From NCBI GenBank assembly GCA_015056565.1, contig SVGB01000010.1, positions 36,105 through 100,104 of the forward strand: 64,000 bases of DNA, read 5' to 3'. Below are positions 26,329 to 35,343 of this stretch, piece by piece; within the stretch, counting starts at the first letter, position 1; each line of letters starts with the position of its first letter. The position numbers and the translations under genes were made by a program. A model generated the notes under the pieces. That model did no database searches. It had not been told where the DNA came from and was given only the letters and a program-made list of their open reading frames with translations. The DNA comes from Butyrivibrio sp. (GTDB lineage: Bacteria > Bacillota > Clostridia > Lachnospirales > Lachnospiraceae).

Positions 26329-27597
26329 TTACTTTGCTGGTTTTAATTTCTTTTGCTCTTTGCCCCTTACAATAAGTGGCTGGCTGGTTCCCTCAACGCA
26401 GGCCTCTGTGATGACGCACTCATTGATGGAATCATCAGATGGGATCTCGTACATGACATCCATCATAGCCTTCTCCATAATGGAGCGAAGGCCTCTGGCT
26501 CCAGTCTCTCTCTCGTAAGCCATGGCAGCAATCTTATCAACTGCCTCATTCTCAAATGTAAGCTTTACATCGTCGAAATCAAACAGCTTCTGGTACTGCT
26601 TAACAAGAGCGTTTCTTGGCTCTGTAAGGATGCGGACCAGCGCCTCTTTTGAAAGACCCTCAAGAGTTACTGTGATAGGTACACGACCTACAAACTCTGG
26701 AATAAGTCCGAACTTAACAAGATCCTGAGGTGTAACCTCTTTGAGGACCTCTCCGATCTCACGCTCTGACTTGTCAGCAATCTCAGCGTTGAAGCCGATG
26801 GAGTTTCGGTCAAGTCTTGCCTCTACGATCTTATCAAGGCCATCAAAAGCTCCGCCGCAGATAAACAGGATATTGCTGGTGTCGATCTGGATAAGCTCCT
26901 GATGTGGGTGCTTTCTTCCGCCCTGAGGAGGAACAGATGCAACAGTTCCCTCTACGATCTTAAGAAGTGCCTGCTGAACACCTTCACCTGATACGTCTCT
27001 GGTGATTGATACGTTTTCACTCTTTTTAGTGATCTTGTCGATCTCATCGATATAAACGATACCGTACTGAGCTCTCTCAATATCGTAATCAGCATTCTGA
27101 ATAAGCTTTAAAAGAATGTTCTCAACATCCTCACCTACATAGCCTGCCTCTGTAAGAGTTGTGGCATCTGCAATGGCGAAAGGAACGTTGATGATCTTGG
27201 CCAGGGTCTGAGCAAGGTATGTCTTACCTGAACCAGTTGGTCCTATCATGATGATATTGGACTTCTGAAGCTCTACTTCATTCTTATCATCACTCTTTGG
27301 AGCAAGTACTCTCTTGTAATGGTTGTAAACTGATACAGCAAGAACCTTTTTTGCCTCTTCCTGTCCAATTACATACTCATCAAGGAAGTTCCTGATCTCA
27401 ACGGGCTTTAAAAGATTGATCTCCTGTCCCTTGGCAGCTACAGGCTCATCTTCAAACTCTTCCTCGATGATATCTGCGCAGATGTCTACACACTCATCGC
27501 AAATATAAACTCCAGCAGGACCTGCTATAAGTTTTTTAACCTGATCCTGTGTCTTATTACAAAAAGAGCACCTGATCTCTCCGGAATTTTTTGCCAT
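26329..27597 (-). CDS. clpX: ClpX, ATPase subunit of the ClpXP protease
   Basis: 422 residues, normal length. N-terminal zinc-binding domain CSFCNKTQ...[10 protein letters not shown] (four Cys), then AAA+ domain with [13 protein letters not shown], Walker B YIDEIDKI, the pore-loop GYVGEDVE, and the ClpP-docking IGF-like loop (here around NSIGFNAE). Sensor 2 is in ARGLRSIME. Recognises and unfolds tagged substrates and feeds them to ClpP. Start has AAGGAGAAAAG; 18 bp after clpP in the same operon. Confidence 0.97.
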   Translation of the reverse strand: MAKNSGEIRCSFCNKTQDQVKKLIAGPAGVYICDECVDICADIIEEEFEDEPVAAKGQEINLLKPVEIRNFLDEYVIGQEEAKKVLAVSVYNHYKRVLAPKSDDKNEVELQKSNIIMIGPTGSGKTYLAQTLAKIINVPFAIADATTLTEAGYVGEDVENILLKLIQNADYDIERAQYGIVYIDEIDKITKKSENVSITRDVSGEGVQQALLKIVEGTVASVPPQGGRKHPHQELIQIDTSNILFICGGAFDGLDKIVEARLDRNSIGFNAEIADKSEREIGEVLKEVTPQDLVKFGLIPEFVGRVPITVTLEGLSKEALVRILTEPRNALVKQYQKLFDFDDVKLTFENEAVDKIAAMAYERETGARGLRSIMEKAMMDVMYEIPSDDSINECVITEACVEGTSQPLIVRGKEQKKLKPAK

Positions 27598-27615
27598 CTT
27601 TTCTCCTTAAACTTC

Positions 27616-28218
27616 TTATTTATCCTCTTTTTCCCTTGGACGATTCTCAACGATTGAATCAATAAGTCCATAGTCAAGAGCTTCCTGAGCGCTCATCCAG
27701 TTGTCACGCTCTGTATCTGCGCAAACCTGCTCATAAGGCTTACCTGTGTTCTCAGCAAGCATGCGATTGAGTTTCTCTTTTGTCTTAAGGATATGCTTTG
27801 CTGCGATCTCGATTTCAGTAGCCTGTCCCTGTGTTCCGCCAAGTGGCTGATGGATCATGATCTCTGCATTAGGAAGAGCCATTCTCTTGCCCTTAGCACC
27901 ACCTGCAAGAAGGAACGCTCCCATGCTGGCAGCCATACCGATACAGATTGTGCTGACATCGCACTTGATGTAATTCATTGTGTCGTAAATAGCCATTCCA
28001 GAAGTGATCTCTCCTCCTGGGCTATTGATGTACATATGAATGTCCTTGTTAGGATCTTCAGCCTCAAGGAAAAGAAGCTGAGCAACTACGATACTTGCTG
28101 ATGTGGAATTAACTTCCTCACCAAGGAATACGATTCTTTCTTTTAACAGCCTTGAGTAGATGTCGTAAGATCTCTCACCACGGCTGGTCTGTTCAATGAC
28201 GTAAGGTATCAAACTCAT
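27616..28218 (-). CDS. clpP: ClpP, proteolytic subunit
   Basis: 200 residues. Serine-protease triad is complete: Ser98 in GMAASMGAF, His123 in MIHQPLGG, Asp in ERDNWMSA. The N-terminal [20 protein letters not shown] is the usual ClpP axial loop and start. Assembles as a tetradecamer with ClpX or ClpC. GAAGGAGTAACAAAAT precedes the ATG. Own promoter; followed by clpX. Confidence 0.98.
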   Translation of the reverse strand: MSLIPYVIEQTSRGERSYDIYSRLLKERIVFLGEEVNSTSASIVVAQLLFLEAEDPNKDIHMYINSPGGEITSGMAIYDTMNYIKCDVSTICIGMAASMGAFLLAGGAKGKRMALPNAEIMIHQPLGGTQGQATEIEIAAKHILKTKEKLNRMLAENTGKPYEQVCADTERDNWMSAQEALDYGLIDSIVENRPREKEDK

Positions 28219-28291
28219 ATTTTGTTACTCCTTCTAGTTTAGTATGCTGTGTACCACTTAACCACCACTAAATACACTTAAGCCACTTTAT

Positions 28292-28321
28292 ATTATAAAT
28301 GAGTTTATGTGCAAAAGTCAA
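28292..28321 (-). promoter_or_regulatory. Promoter of clpP-clpX
   Basis: Minus strand TTGACT (28316-28321), 18-base spacer, TATAAT (28292-28297), about 70 bases before clpP. No CtsR heptad repeat or CIRCE is seen. Confidence 0.8.
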
Positions 28322-28339
28322 AGGGAAGGCTGAGACATG

Positions 28340-28421
28340 GGGACAAGACACGGGGACGGTTCTTTTGTCTTATTTTATCAAGATAAAACAAGACAAAAGA
28401 ACCGTCCCCATGTCTTGTCCC
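28340..28421. repeat. Inverted repeat of the GACACGGGGACGGTTCT family, locus 4
   Basis: Arms 28340-28378 and 28383-28421 pair over 39 bp with two mismatches; tip TTTTAT-CAAG-ATAAAA. It lies between the tig terminator and the clpP promoter, in a tandem (not convergent) gene arrangement. Confidence 0.92.
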
Positions 28422-28435
28422 ATGCCTTGTCGCAA

Positions 28436-28463
28436 AAAAGAGACGGCAAATACCGTCTCTTTT
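28436..28463. terminator. tig terminator
   Basis: AAAAGAGACGG-CAAATA-CCGTCTCTTTT, 11-bp perfect stem with A- and T-runs on the sides, 28 bp after the trigger factor stop codon. Confidence 0.9.
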
Positions 28464-28490
28464 AAATAACCATTATCAAAAAGCCTTAAG

Positions 28491-29942
28491 TTAAGCCTCT
28501 TCCTCAGTCTTTTTCTTTCTTGTTGTCTTCTTTGGCTTCTCTTCGCCTTCAGCTGTCTCAGCCTTCTTGGTTGTCTTCTTAGCTGCTGTCTTCTTAGGCT
28601 TCTCCTCGTCCTCAGCTACCTCAGCCTTCTTGGCCACTTTCTTGGCTGCTGCCTTCTTAGCGCCTTCCTTAACGTTCTCTACAAGGAAGTCTGCTGCCTT
28701 CTGAACAGCAAGGTCGCTCTTAAGCTGCTTGAGCTCTGCGCCTGACATGAGCTCTTTAAGCTTATCAAGCTCCATTCTGTACTGACCAGCCATCTTCTCA
28801 AGCTCTGCTGCAACGTCCTCTTCTGTAGCCTCGATCTTCTCCTTAGCTGCAACTGCCTCAAGAACAAGTCTAGACTTGATTCTCTCGATAGCCTGTGGCT
28901 TAACCTGTGAAAGCATCTGATCTACAGAGTTGCCTGTGTACTTAAGATACTGATCGAAGTTCATGCCCTGCATCTGAAGTCTCTGTGCAAACTCATTAAC
29001 GATCTGTCTCTGCTGAGTCTCAACCATAGCCTCAGGAAGTTCCATCTCAGAGTCATCGATAACAGCCTTAACAACTGCATCCTCTCTCTTAGCCTTCTCG
29101 TTAGCTTCCTTCTTCTCTGCAAGCTTCTTCTTAACGTCTTCCTTGTACTCTGCAACTGTATCAAAACCAGCGTCGCCAGCGAAATCATCGTTGAGCTCAG
29201 GAAGCTCTTTTGCTCTGATAGAGTTAACCTTGCACTTGAATACTGCTTCCTTACCTGCAAGATCCTCTGCCTGATAATCCTCAGGGAATGTCACCTTAAC
29301 TTCACCTTCCTGACCGATCTCGTAGCCTACAAGCTGCTCCTCGAATCCAGGAATGAATGCACCAGAACCGATTGTAAGAGGATAGTCATTGCCCTTACCG
29401 CCCTGGAATGCTACACCGTCAACAAATCCCTCGAAGTCAAGAGATACTGTATCGCCGTCCTTAACTGCTCTGTCTGTAACATCGATTGATCTTGCGTTCA
29501 TGCCTCTCTGCTTGTCAATCTCTGCGTCAACTTCTTCATCAGTTACATCAAGGTCCATCTTAGGAACCTCGATTCCCTTATATTTACCAAGCTTAACTTC
29601 TGGCTTAAGTGCTACTTCTGCAGTGAATACGAAATCCTTGCCAGCCTCGATCTCCTCAACCTCGATCTTAGGTGAAGAAACAACGTCCTCTCCACACTCC
29701 TCTACAGCCTTAGGATATTCCTCATCGATAAGCTCGTTGGCAGCATCCTCATAGAATACTCCCTTGCCATACATCTGCTCGATCATCTTACGAGGAGCCT
29801 TGCCCTTACGGAATCCAGGGATCTGGATCTTGTTCTTGTTCTTCTGATAAGCCTTCTCGATAGCCTTCTCAAGCTGCTCTGCAGGAACAGAGATCTTGAG
29901 TTTCGCCATGTTGTTCTCAAGCTTTTCTACTGTAACGCTCAT
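28491..29942 (-). CDS. tig: Trigger factor with a Lys/Ala-rich C-terminal extension
   Basis: 483 residues; standard trigger factors have about 430. N-terminal ribosome-binding domain with the signature GFRKGKAPR (~43-51), FKBP-type PPIase domain (~160-245, DTVSLDFEGFVDGVAF, IPGFEEQLVG), and the C-terminal chaperone arms up to ~430. After that comes a low-complexity tail of ~55 residues with two similar units containing EEKPKKT and runs of AAKK/TTKK, resembling histone H1 tails. The reading frame is continuous and the tail is repeated at DNA level too. Acts as a ribosome-bound chaperone. GGAGAAACAAA precedes ATG 29942. Confidence 0.96.
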   Translation of the reverse strand: MSVTVEKLENNMAKLKISVPAEQLEKAIEKAYQKNKNKIQIPGFRKGKAPRKMIEQMYGKGVFYEDAANELIDEEYPKAVEECGEDVVSSPKIEVEEIEAGKDFVFTAEVALKPEVKLGKYKGIEVPKMDLDVTDEEVDAEIDKQRGMNARSIDVTDRAVKDGDTVSLDFEGFVDGVAFQGGKGNDYPLTIGSGAFIPGFEEQLVGYEIGQEGEVKVTFPEDYQAEDLAGKEAVFKCKVNSIRAKELPELNDDFAGDAGFDTVAEYKEDVKKKLAEKKEANEKAKREDAVVKAVIDDSEMELPEAMVETQQRQIVNEFAQRLQMQGMNFDQYLKYTGNSVDQMLSQVKPQAIERIKSRLVLEAVAAKEKIEATEEDVAAELEKMAGQYRMELDKLKELMSGAELKQLKSDLAVQKAADFLVENVKEGAKKAAAKKVAKKAEVAEDEEKPKKTAAKKTTKKAETAEGEEKPKKTTRKKKTEEEA

Positions 29943-30056
29943 TTTGTTTCTCCTTTATACATTATGAAAATATGTGAAGAGCTTCCTCAGCTCTTTTCCC
30001 CGTAGTTACCACTATCAGGACACGCAAAAATGCCACCTGGGCACAGTCGCCATGAC

Positions 30057-30065
30057 ATTATAACA
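30057..30065 (-). promoter_or_regulatory. Extended -10 promoter of tig
   Basis: Minus strand TGTTATAAT: a perfect TATAAT (30057-30062) with a TGn extension and no clear -35. The leader of ~105 bases holds a hairpin AAGAGCT-GAGGA-AGCTCTT just before the RBS. Confidence 0.6.
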
Positions 30066-30140
30066 CAGGCTTCTAATAATATCTATATTTTTGTAAAAAT
30101 ATGTTAAGCCTTATAGTTTTTATAGTTTTTACAATTTACC

Positions 30141-30171
30141 GCTTTAATTTTTTAAAGCAGCGGAGTACAAT
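30141..30171 (+). promoter_or_regulatory. Candidate promoter/operator of the BASS transporter gene
   Basis: Perfect inverted repeat GCTTTAA-TTTT-TTAAAGC (30141-30158) directly before a TACAAT box (30166-30171). The weak -35 (TTTAAT at 30143) lies within the palindrome, so a protein bound there would compete with polymerase. Confidence 0.45.
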
Positions 30172-30212
30172 GGATAATTGAAAAAAATTATTGTTAGGAG
30201 GGAATTATTAAG

Positions 30213-31190
30213 ATGCTTAAGAAAATCAGTGAATTACTTGGAAAGTACATGGCTATCATCGTTCTTGTAATTGCCGCCCTGGCTCTCTTTCTTCCAAAGA
30301 CCTGTCTTTGGATCCAGACTTCCTGGGTTAATTACCTGCTTATGGTAGTTATGTTCGGAATGGGTCTCACCCTGAAGCCCAGGGACTTTGCGGTAGTGTT
30401 TACAAGACCTAAGGATGTTCTTGTAGGTTGTATCGCACAGTTCACGATCATGCCACTTCTTGCCTTTGCCCTTGGTAAGGTCTTTGGTCTGGAAGCAGGA
30501 CTTCTTGCAGGTGTTATCCTTGTTGGTACCTGCCCGGGAGGAACAAGCAGTAACGTAATGACTTACCTTAGTAAAGGTGACGTAGCTCTTTCTGTTGGAA
30601 TGACCAGCATCAACACTCTGCTTGCTCCATTCCTTACACCAGCTATAACTTATCTGCTCCTTCGCACATCAGTTAACGTAGATGTCATGAGCATGTTCTT
30701 TTCAATAATCAAAGTAGTTATCGTGCCTATTGCACTTGGATTTATCATCAACCATTTCTTTGGAAAGATAACCCAGAAGGCCGGAGACATCCTGCCAATG
30801 ATCTCAGTTATCGCCATCACCATGATCGTTGCTGCAGTTGTATCCCACAACTCAGAGCGCATCCTTGAGACAGGCGCCATCGTATTCGTTGTAGTCATCC
30901 TTCACAACCTGCTTGGCTACGCAGTTGGATATCTTGTAGCAATTCTTTTCAAGATGCCAACTCCCAAGAAAAAGGCTCTTTCCATCGAGATCGGTATGCA
31001 GAACTCAGGACTTGCTACATCCCTTGCTGGATCAGCTTTCCCTGACCTTGCAATGGCTACAGTTCCAGGTGCTATCTTCTCAGTATGGCACAACATTTCA
31101 GGAGCTATCCTTGCTGGTATCTACAGAAGGATCGAAGATGCTAATGATGTTAAGACCACAGATGATGCCGCTTCCAAGGAAATTAAATAA
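30213..31190 (+). CDS. Bile acid:sodium symporter (BASS) family transporter
   Basis: 325 residues with about ten membrane helices. Typical family blocks: NYLLMVVMFGMGLTLKP, TCPGGTSSNVMTYLSKGDVALSV (helix 4 with the Na-binding Ser/Asn), and EIGMQNSGLATSLA (crossover motif, with Gln and Asn that bind Na). Prokaryotic members carry bile acids, pantoate, pyruvate or other organic anions with sodium; the substrate here is unknown. AGGAGGG precedes ATG 30213. It converges on the lipid kinase gene with only a 30-bp gap and no clear terminator. Confidence 0.9.
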   Translation: MLKKISELLGKYMAIIVLVIAALALFLPKTCLWIQTSWVNYLLMVVMFGMGLTLKPRDFAVVFTRPKDVLVGCIAQFTIMPLLAFALGKVFGLEAGLLAGVILVGTCPGGTSSNVMTYLSKGDVALSVGMTSINTLLAPFLTPAITYLLLRTSVNVDVMSMFFSIIKVVIVPIALGFIINHFFGKITQKAGDILPMISVIAITMIVAAVVSHNSERILETGAIVFVVVILHNLLGYAVGYLVAILFKMPTPKKKALSIEIGMQNSGLATSLAGSAFPDLAMATVPGAIFSVWHNISGAILAGIYRRIEDANDVKTTDDAASKEIK

Positions 31191-31220
31191 GCTATGCCCA
31201 TCTAATAAAGCTGAACAGAT

Positions 31221-32126
31221 TTACTTCGTCATTATTGTAATAGCCTTGTTTATGACCTCAATCCTGGTCTTTTTGTAGGCTCCGCCGTACTCTCCGTCAA
31301 GGGTCCACTCAACCTCATCGTCAGCTTCAATGTTGGCATATCTTACCTGCCTGAAGGTGATGTAGGGGTTTCCCGCTTCCCTGGTGGCAAGAGCTGAAAT
31401 GATCGCATTGAATTCTACAAGGTTCTTGGGAGCTCTGATAAGCAGTAGTTCCATCTGACCATCGTCCTGATGTATCACCGTCTCACCAAAAAGATTCATT
31501 CCGCCAACTGAAGCTGAATTGCTCACAGCGCCAAAGAGGTAATCTCCTTCCTCTGTGATACCGTCTGCTTCAACCTTAAGGTGGGTGCTGTATCCGATGT
31601 TCTGTGGGAGTTCAGCAACAGCGCTTATAACATAGGCCGCATAACCAAGAACGTTTTTAAGTTCCTGATCTGTTGCGTAGCTCACCTTGGAAAAAGCCCC
31701 AAAAGCTGCCACGTAGTTAAAATACCTGTCATTCATTTTGCCAACATCGTAGGCATATGGTCTTCCCCCAAGAGCCACATCAATGGCTTTTGTCCTAACT
31801 GATGGAATACCAAGGCCCTTGGCAAAGTCATTGGTACTTCCGGATGGAACGTAGGCAAGAAGAGGTTTCTTTTTCATGTCCATCATGGCGCTGACCACGT
31901 GGTTAAGTGTTCCGTCTCCGCCACTGCACAGGATAAGATCTACCTTTCCATCGTACCTGTCTATCAGTATCTCGGAAGAAAGTTCAGTTCCCGGAACTAT
32001 TGGGTACACTACCGGCTCGTACCCGCTCTCAGCAAGTCTTGTGACAATGTGAAAAGCATCGTTTCCTGCCTTTCCTGTTCCGGATGTTTTGTTGATGAGC
32101 ACCAGGGCTCGTTTTAAATCTGCCAT
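31221..32126 (-). CDS. Diacylglycerol kinase-type lipid kinase (DagK/YegS family)
   Basis: About 301 residues from ATG 32126 (ADLKRALVLINKTSGTGKAG); an upstream in-frame ATG at 32177 would add 17 residues but has no good RBS. Family motifs: LCSGGDGTLNHVVSAMM for ATP binding, VPSGSTNDFAKGLG, and a late DGE (WTLDGEYGG) near the C-terminus. Such soluble kinases phosphorylate diacylglycerol or related lipids and recycle it during lipoteichoic acid and membrane synthesis. It follows folA closely and is probably in the thyA-folA operon. Confidence 0.88.
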   Translation of the reverse strand: MADLKRALVLINKTSGTGKAGNDAFHIVTRLAESGYEPVVYPIVPGTELSSEILIDRYDGKVDLILCSGGDGTLNHVVSAMMDMKKKPLLAYVPSGSTNDFAKGLGIPSVRTKAIDVALGGRPYAYDVGKMNDRYFNYVAAFGAFSKVSYATDQELKNVLGYAAYVISAVAELPQNIGYSTHLKVEADGITEEGDYLFGAVSNSASVGGMNLFGETVIHQDDGQMELLLIRAPKNLVEFNAIISALATREAGNPYITFRQVRYANIEADDEVEWTLDGEYGGAYKKTRIEVINKAITIMTK

Positions 32127-32189
32127 TTTTTGTATCTCTGCACGACCGCTTGACCATTCAGGCTGGTCGTCTTTCATAAGAATGCAGTA

Positions 32190-32684
32190 TTACTTCTTTC
32201 TCTCATAAATCCTGTAAGTATAAGTCAGGTCAAAATAAACCTGTTCATCGCTCTCATCGACCATTTCCCACTCAGGATCATTATCAAGATTTGGGAAATA
32301 TGCATCTGCCTCGTAAGCCTTGTCGATAAAGGTAACAATGCATCTGTCGCACACATCAAGGAAATCCTTGTAAACTGTAGCTCCGCCGATAACAAATACA
32401 TCATCGCTATCCAGGTCCTTAACAAGTTCCAGAGCCTCCTCTTTGCTGTGGGCCACTTCTGCATTTCTTACTTCATAATCTGCCTTGGTGGACAAGATAA
32501 TGTTACGTCTCTGTGGAAGCACTATCTTCTGAGGGAAAGTCTCTAAAGTCTTGCGACCATAAATTATAGTCTTTCCCATGGTTCTTTTTCTAAAATTATC
32601 CTTCTGGTCCGCCGGGATACTAACAAGGAGCTGTCCCTTATTCCCAATGGCCCAGTTACTGTCTACTGCAACTATTGCCTGCAT
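32190..32684 (-). CDS. folA: Dihydrofolate reductase
   Basis: 164 residues. IVAVDSNWAIGNKGQLL, the catalytic acid in IPADQKDNF (equivalent to E. coli Asp27), GRKTLETFP, and VIGGATVYKDFL for NADPH binding are present. The block normally reading LPW is LLV here, so the usual active-site Trp22 is missing. Reduces dihydrofolate made by thymidylate synthase; thyA lies 49 bp upstream on the same strand, the usual pairing. AAGGAGAATGATTC precedes the ATG. Confidence 0.95.
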   Translation of the reverse strand: MQAIVAVDSNWAIGNKGQLLVSIPADQKDNFRKRTMGKTIIYGRKTLETFPQKIVLPQRRNIILSTKADYEVRNAEVAHSKEEALELVKDLDSDDVFVIGGATVYKDFLDVCDRCIVTFIDKAYEADAYFPNLDNDPEWEMVDESDEQVYFDLTYTYRIYERKK

Positions 32685-32733
32685 GAATCATTCTCCTTCA
32701 TTCTAGTTATGAGCGATATACGGATTGCTCCGC

Positions 32734-33585
32734 TCAGATAGCGATAGGAATATCCTTTAATTGCTCACCTGCAACTTCGTAGCCCTCAAGGGATACGTCA
32801 TCACGGGTAAATGCATAGAAATCCTTAACGTCAGGATTTAAGTGGAACTTCGGTGCCGGAAGAGGCTTTCTCTCAATGAGTTCCCTGATAAGAGGCACGT
32901 GACGGTCGTAGATGTGGGCATCTGCAATGACGTGCACCAGCTCTCCTACGTTCATGTCACAGACCTGAGCAATCATGTGCACAAGAACTGCATACTGAAC
33001 AACGTTCCAGTTATTAGCTGCAAGAACATCCTGGGATCTCTGATTGAGGATCGCGTTAAGGGTAAGTCTGTTCTCACCGGGCTTCTGGGTAACGTTGTAA
33101 GTTACGCTGTAAGCGCAGGGGTACAGGTGCATCTCGTGAAGGTCAGAGAACACATAGGTGTTGGTCATGATACGTCTTGAGAAAGGATTGTTCTTGAGGT
33201 CATAGAGGACACGGTCCATCTGGTCGAACTCTCCCTCCTTGTAGATGCTCTTTTGAGCGATCTGGTAGCCATATGCCTTACCGATAGATCCGGTCTCGTC
33301 AGCCCACTCATCCCAGATGTGGCTGTTAAGTTCATTTATGTTGTTGCTCTTTTTCTGATAGATCCAGAGCACCTCATCAGTAGCGCTCTTAAGAGCAGTC
33401 TTCCTAAGGGTCATGATAGGAAACTCCTTGGAAAGATCATATCTGTTGACCACACCAAACCTCTTGATGGTGTAGGCTGATGTTCCATCTGGCCAGTGTG
33501 GCCTTACTTTTTCCCCCTCTGTGGATGTTCCGTTGTCCAGAATATCCCTGCACATGTTGATGAATATCTCATCAGCTCTGCTCAT
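32734..33585 (-). CDS. thyA: Thymidylate synthase ThyA
   Basis: 283 residues. The catalytic Cys is in LYPCAYSV (~157), with the substrate-binding RSQDVLAANNWNV block and HIYDRHVPLI near the end. Some insertions and the start differ from E. coli, as in other clostridial ThyA proteins. Methylates dUMP to dTMP using methylene-tetrahydrofolate. First of a likely operon thyA-folA-lipid kinase; AAAGGAGGAGTAAGT precedes ATG 33585. Confidence 0.96.
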   Translation of the reverse strand: MSRADEIFINMCRDILDNGTSTEGEKVRPHWPDGTSAYTIKRFGVVNRYDLSKEFPIMTLRKTALKSATDEVLWIYQKKSNNINELNSHIWDEWADETGSIGKAYGYQIAQKSIYKEGEFDQMDRVLYDLKNNPFSRRIMTNTYVFSDLHEMHLYPCAYSVTYNVTQKPGENRLTLNAILNQRSQDVLAANNWNVVQYAVLVHMIAQVCDMNVGELVHVIADAHIYDRHVPLIRELIERKPLPAPKFHLNPDVKDFYAFTRDDVSLEGYEVAGEQLKDIPIAI

Positions 33586-33606
33586 ACTTACTCCTCCTTT
33601 TATATC

Positions 33607-35208
33607 TTATCGCGACCACTTGTCACAAAGTGCATTTATCTGATCTGCAAATTTTGCCTTGTCCTTGTTGGACAGTCCGTCTGACCTTGCTATGATGCCA
33701 ACAAGACGTGCACCTGCTGCCTTAAGACGCTCGTAAACGTCGGAAACAAGGCTGCTTTCCTTCTTCTTGATCGGAACAGGAACGCCCTCTTTGATAAAGC
33801 CCCCCGATATTATATCGTATTCTGTGCCACTGTAGGGCGCATATGTATTAAATCCGTATTCATCTCTGAGGCACTGGGCAAAAGAGCTGCAGACACTATC
33901 TTCTCCGTGGACCACAAATACCTTCTTTGGCGGCACTTTAAAGCCCTTGACCCACTCAATGAGTCCGTTCTTGTCCGCATGTCCCGAAAGGCCTGTTAGC
34001 TTTTTGATGCTTGCCTTAACATCAATTGTCTCCCCAAAGAGCTTGACCTGGTCAGCGCCGTCAACTATGGCTCTTCCTGTTGTGCCCACAGACTGGTAAC
34101 CAACAAACAGTATTGTACATTCAGGGCGCCACAAGTTGTGCTTTAAGTGGTGCCTTATTCTTCCTGCTTCGCACATACCTGAAGCCGAGATGATGACCTT
34201 GGGCTCAGGGTCTTCGTTTATAGCCCTTGACTCCTCCGTTGTGATGGACAGATTAAGTCCCGGGAAAGTAATAGGATTGATGTGCTTTTTTATGATCTCA
34301 AGAGCTTCTTCATCGTAGCAGTCGTACTGGTTTTTCTGGAAGATCTCTGTGGCCTCAACCGCCAGAGGCGAATCCACAAACACCGGAAAATTAGGATAAG
34401 CAGTTACAAGTCCCTCTTTCTTGATCATCCTGATAAAGTACAGTATCTCCTGGGTCCTTCCAACAGCAAATGATGGGATCACCACATTTCCGCCCCTGGC
34501 AAAGGTCTCATTCAAAACAGACGCCAGCTCTTTTACATAGTCAGGTCTCTCCTCAGTGTGAAGCCTGTCGCCATAGGTTGATTCCATGACTATAATATCC
34601 GCCTCATCAGTTGTCTGGGGATCCTTAATAAGAGGCTGGTCCTTATTACCTATGTCTCCGGAAAAGACAAGCTTCCTGGTGACATTCTTTTCCGTAAGCC
34701 AGACTTCAATACTTGATGAGCCAAGAAGGTGTCCAATATCCGTAAATCTTATGGTCACACCCTCTGCAACCTCTATCTCTTTTCCGTAAGGGCATGGCAC
34801 AAAACTCTTAATGGTATTCTCTGCATCCAGCATGGTATAAGCCGGTTCCACCTGGGCTATGTCCTTATTTCTTTTGCCCTTGCGGCTCCTCCACTCCGCT
34901 TCCTGCAGCTGAATGTGAGCGCAGTCACGGAGCATGATATTACATAGATCTGCTGTTGCTTCTGTGGAAAAGATCTTTCCGCGAAATCCCTTGGAATAAA
35001 GGAGCGGCAGATTGCCCGAATGATCAACATGGGCATGTGTCAGAAAAACATAATCGATCTCCGGGGCTGACACTGGCAGAGACACATTCTCGTAATAATC
35101 CTTGCCCTGCTCCATGCCGTAGTCAACCAGAATATTCTTGCCTGCAGCCTCGATAAAATGGCAGCTTCCTGTCACCTCATGATCTGCGCCAATAAACATA
35201 AGTCTCAT
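33607..35208 (-). CDS. Beta-CASP metallo-beta-lactamase protein, RNA-processing (YSH1/CPSF-like) family
   Basis: 533 residues. Metal site HAHVDHSGNLPLL (residues ~57-62), a later His in TDIGHLLGSS and Asp in VFSGDIGN, then the beta-CASP motifs (DSPLAVEATEIF, SASGMCEAGRIRHHL, TGLSGHADKNGL) and the C-terminal ESTYGD and RMM-type VVHGED parts. Family members are RNA endo/exonucleases; in bacteria this subgroup has no firmly known target. About 75 residues follow the core. The start at 35208 has AAGGGGG as RBS. Separated from thyA by 21 bp, so possibly cotranscribed. Confidence 0.9.
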   Translation of the reverse strand: MRLMFIGADHEVTGSCHFIEAAGKNILVDYGMEQGKDYYENVSLPVSAPEIDYVFLTHAHVDHSGNLPLLYSKGFRGKIFSTEATADLCNIMLRDCAHIQLQEAEWRSRKGKRNKDIAQVEPAYTMLDAENTIKSFVPCPYGKEIEVAEGVTIRFTDIGHLLGSSSIEVWLTEKNVTRKLVFSGDIGNKDQPLIKDPQTTDEADIIVMESTYGDRLHTEERPDYVKELASVLNETFARGGNVVIPSFAVGRTQEILYFIRMIKKEGLVTAYPNFPVFVDSPLAVEATEIFQKNQYDCYDEEALEIIKKHINPITFPGLNLSITTEESRAINEDPEPKVIISASGMCEAGRIRHHLKHNLWRPECTILFVGYQSVGTTGRAIVDGADQVKLFGETIDVKASIKKLTGLSGHADKNGLIEWVKGFKVPPKKVFVVHGEDSVCSSFAQCLRDEYGFNTYAPYSGTEYDIISGGFIKEGVPVPIKKKESSLVSDVYERLKAAGARLVGIIARSDGLSNKDKAKFADQINALCDKWSR

Positions 35209-35343
35209 AGGAGGTACCCCCTTTTTGTTAACTTCTATTATATCATGGTTATCCCCTCACAGTCGGATTAATAAATGGGGCATGGAAAAAACCGGAAAGG
35301 TCTGTTAGAATATAAGGGATTATTCTTATTTTAAAGGGAGATT

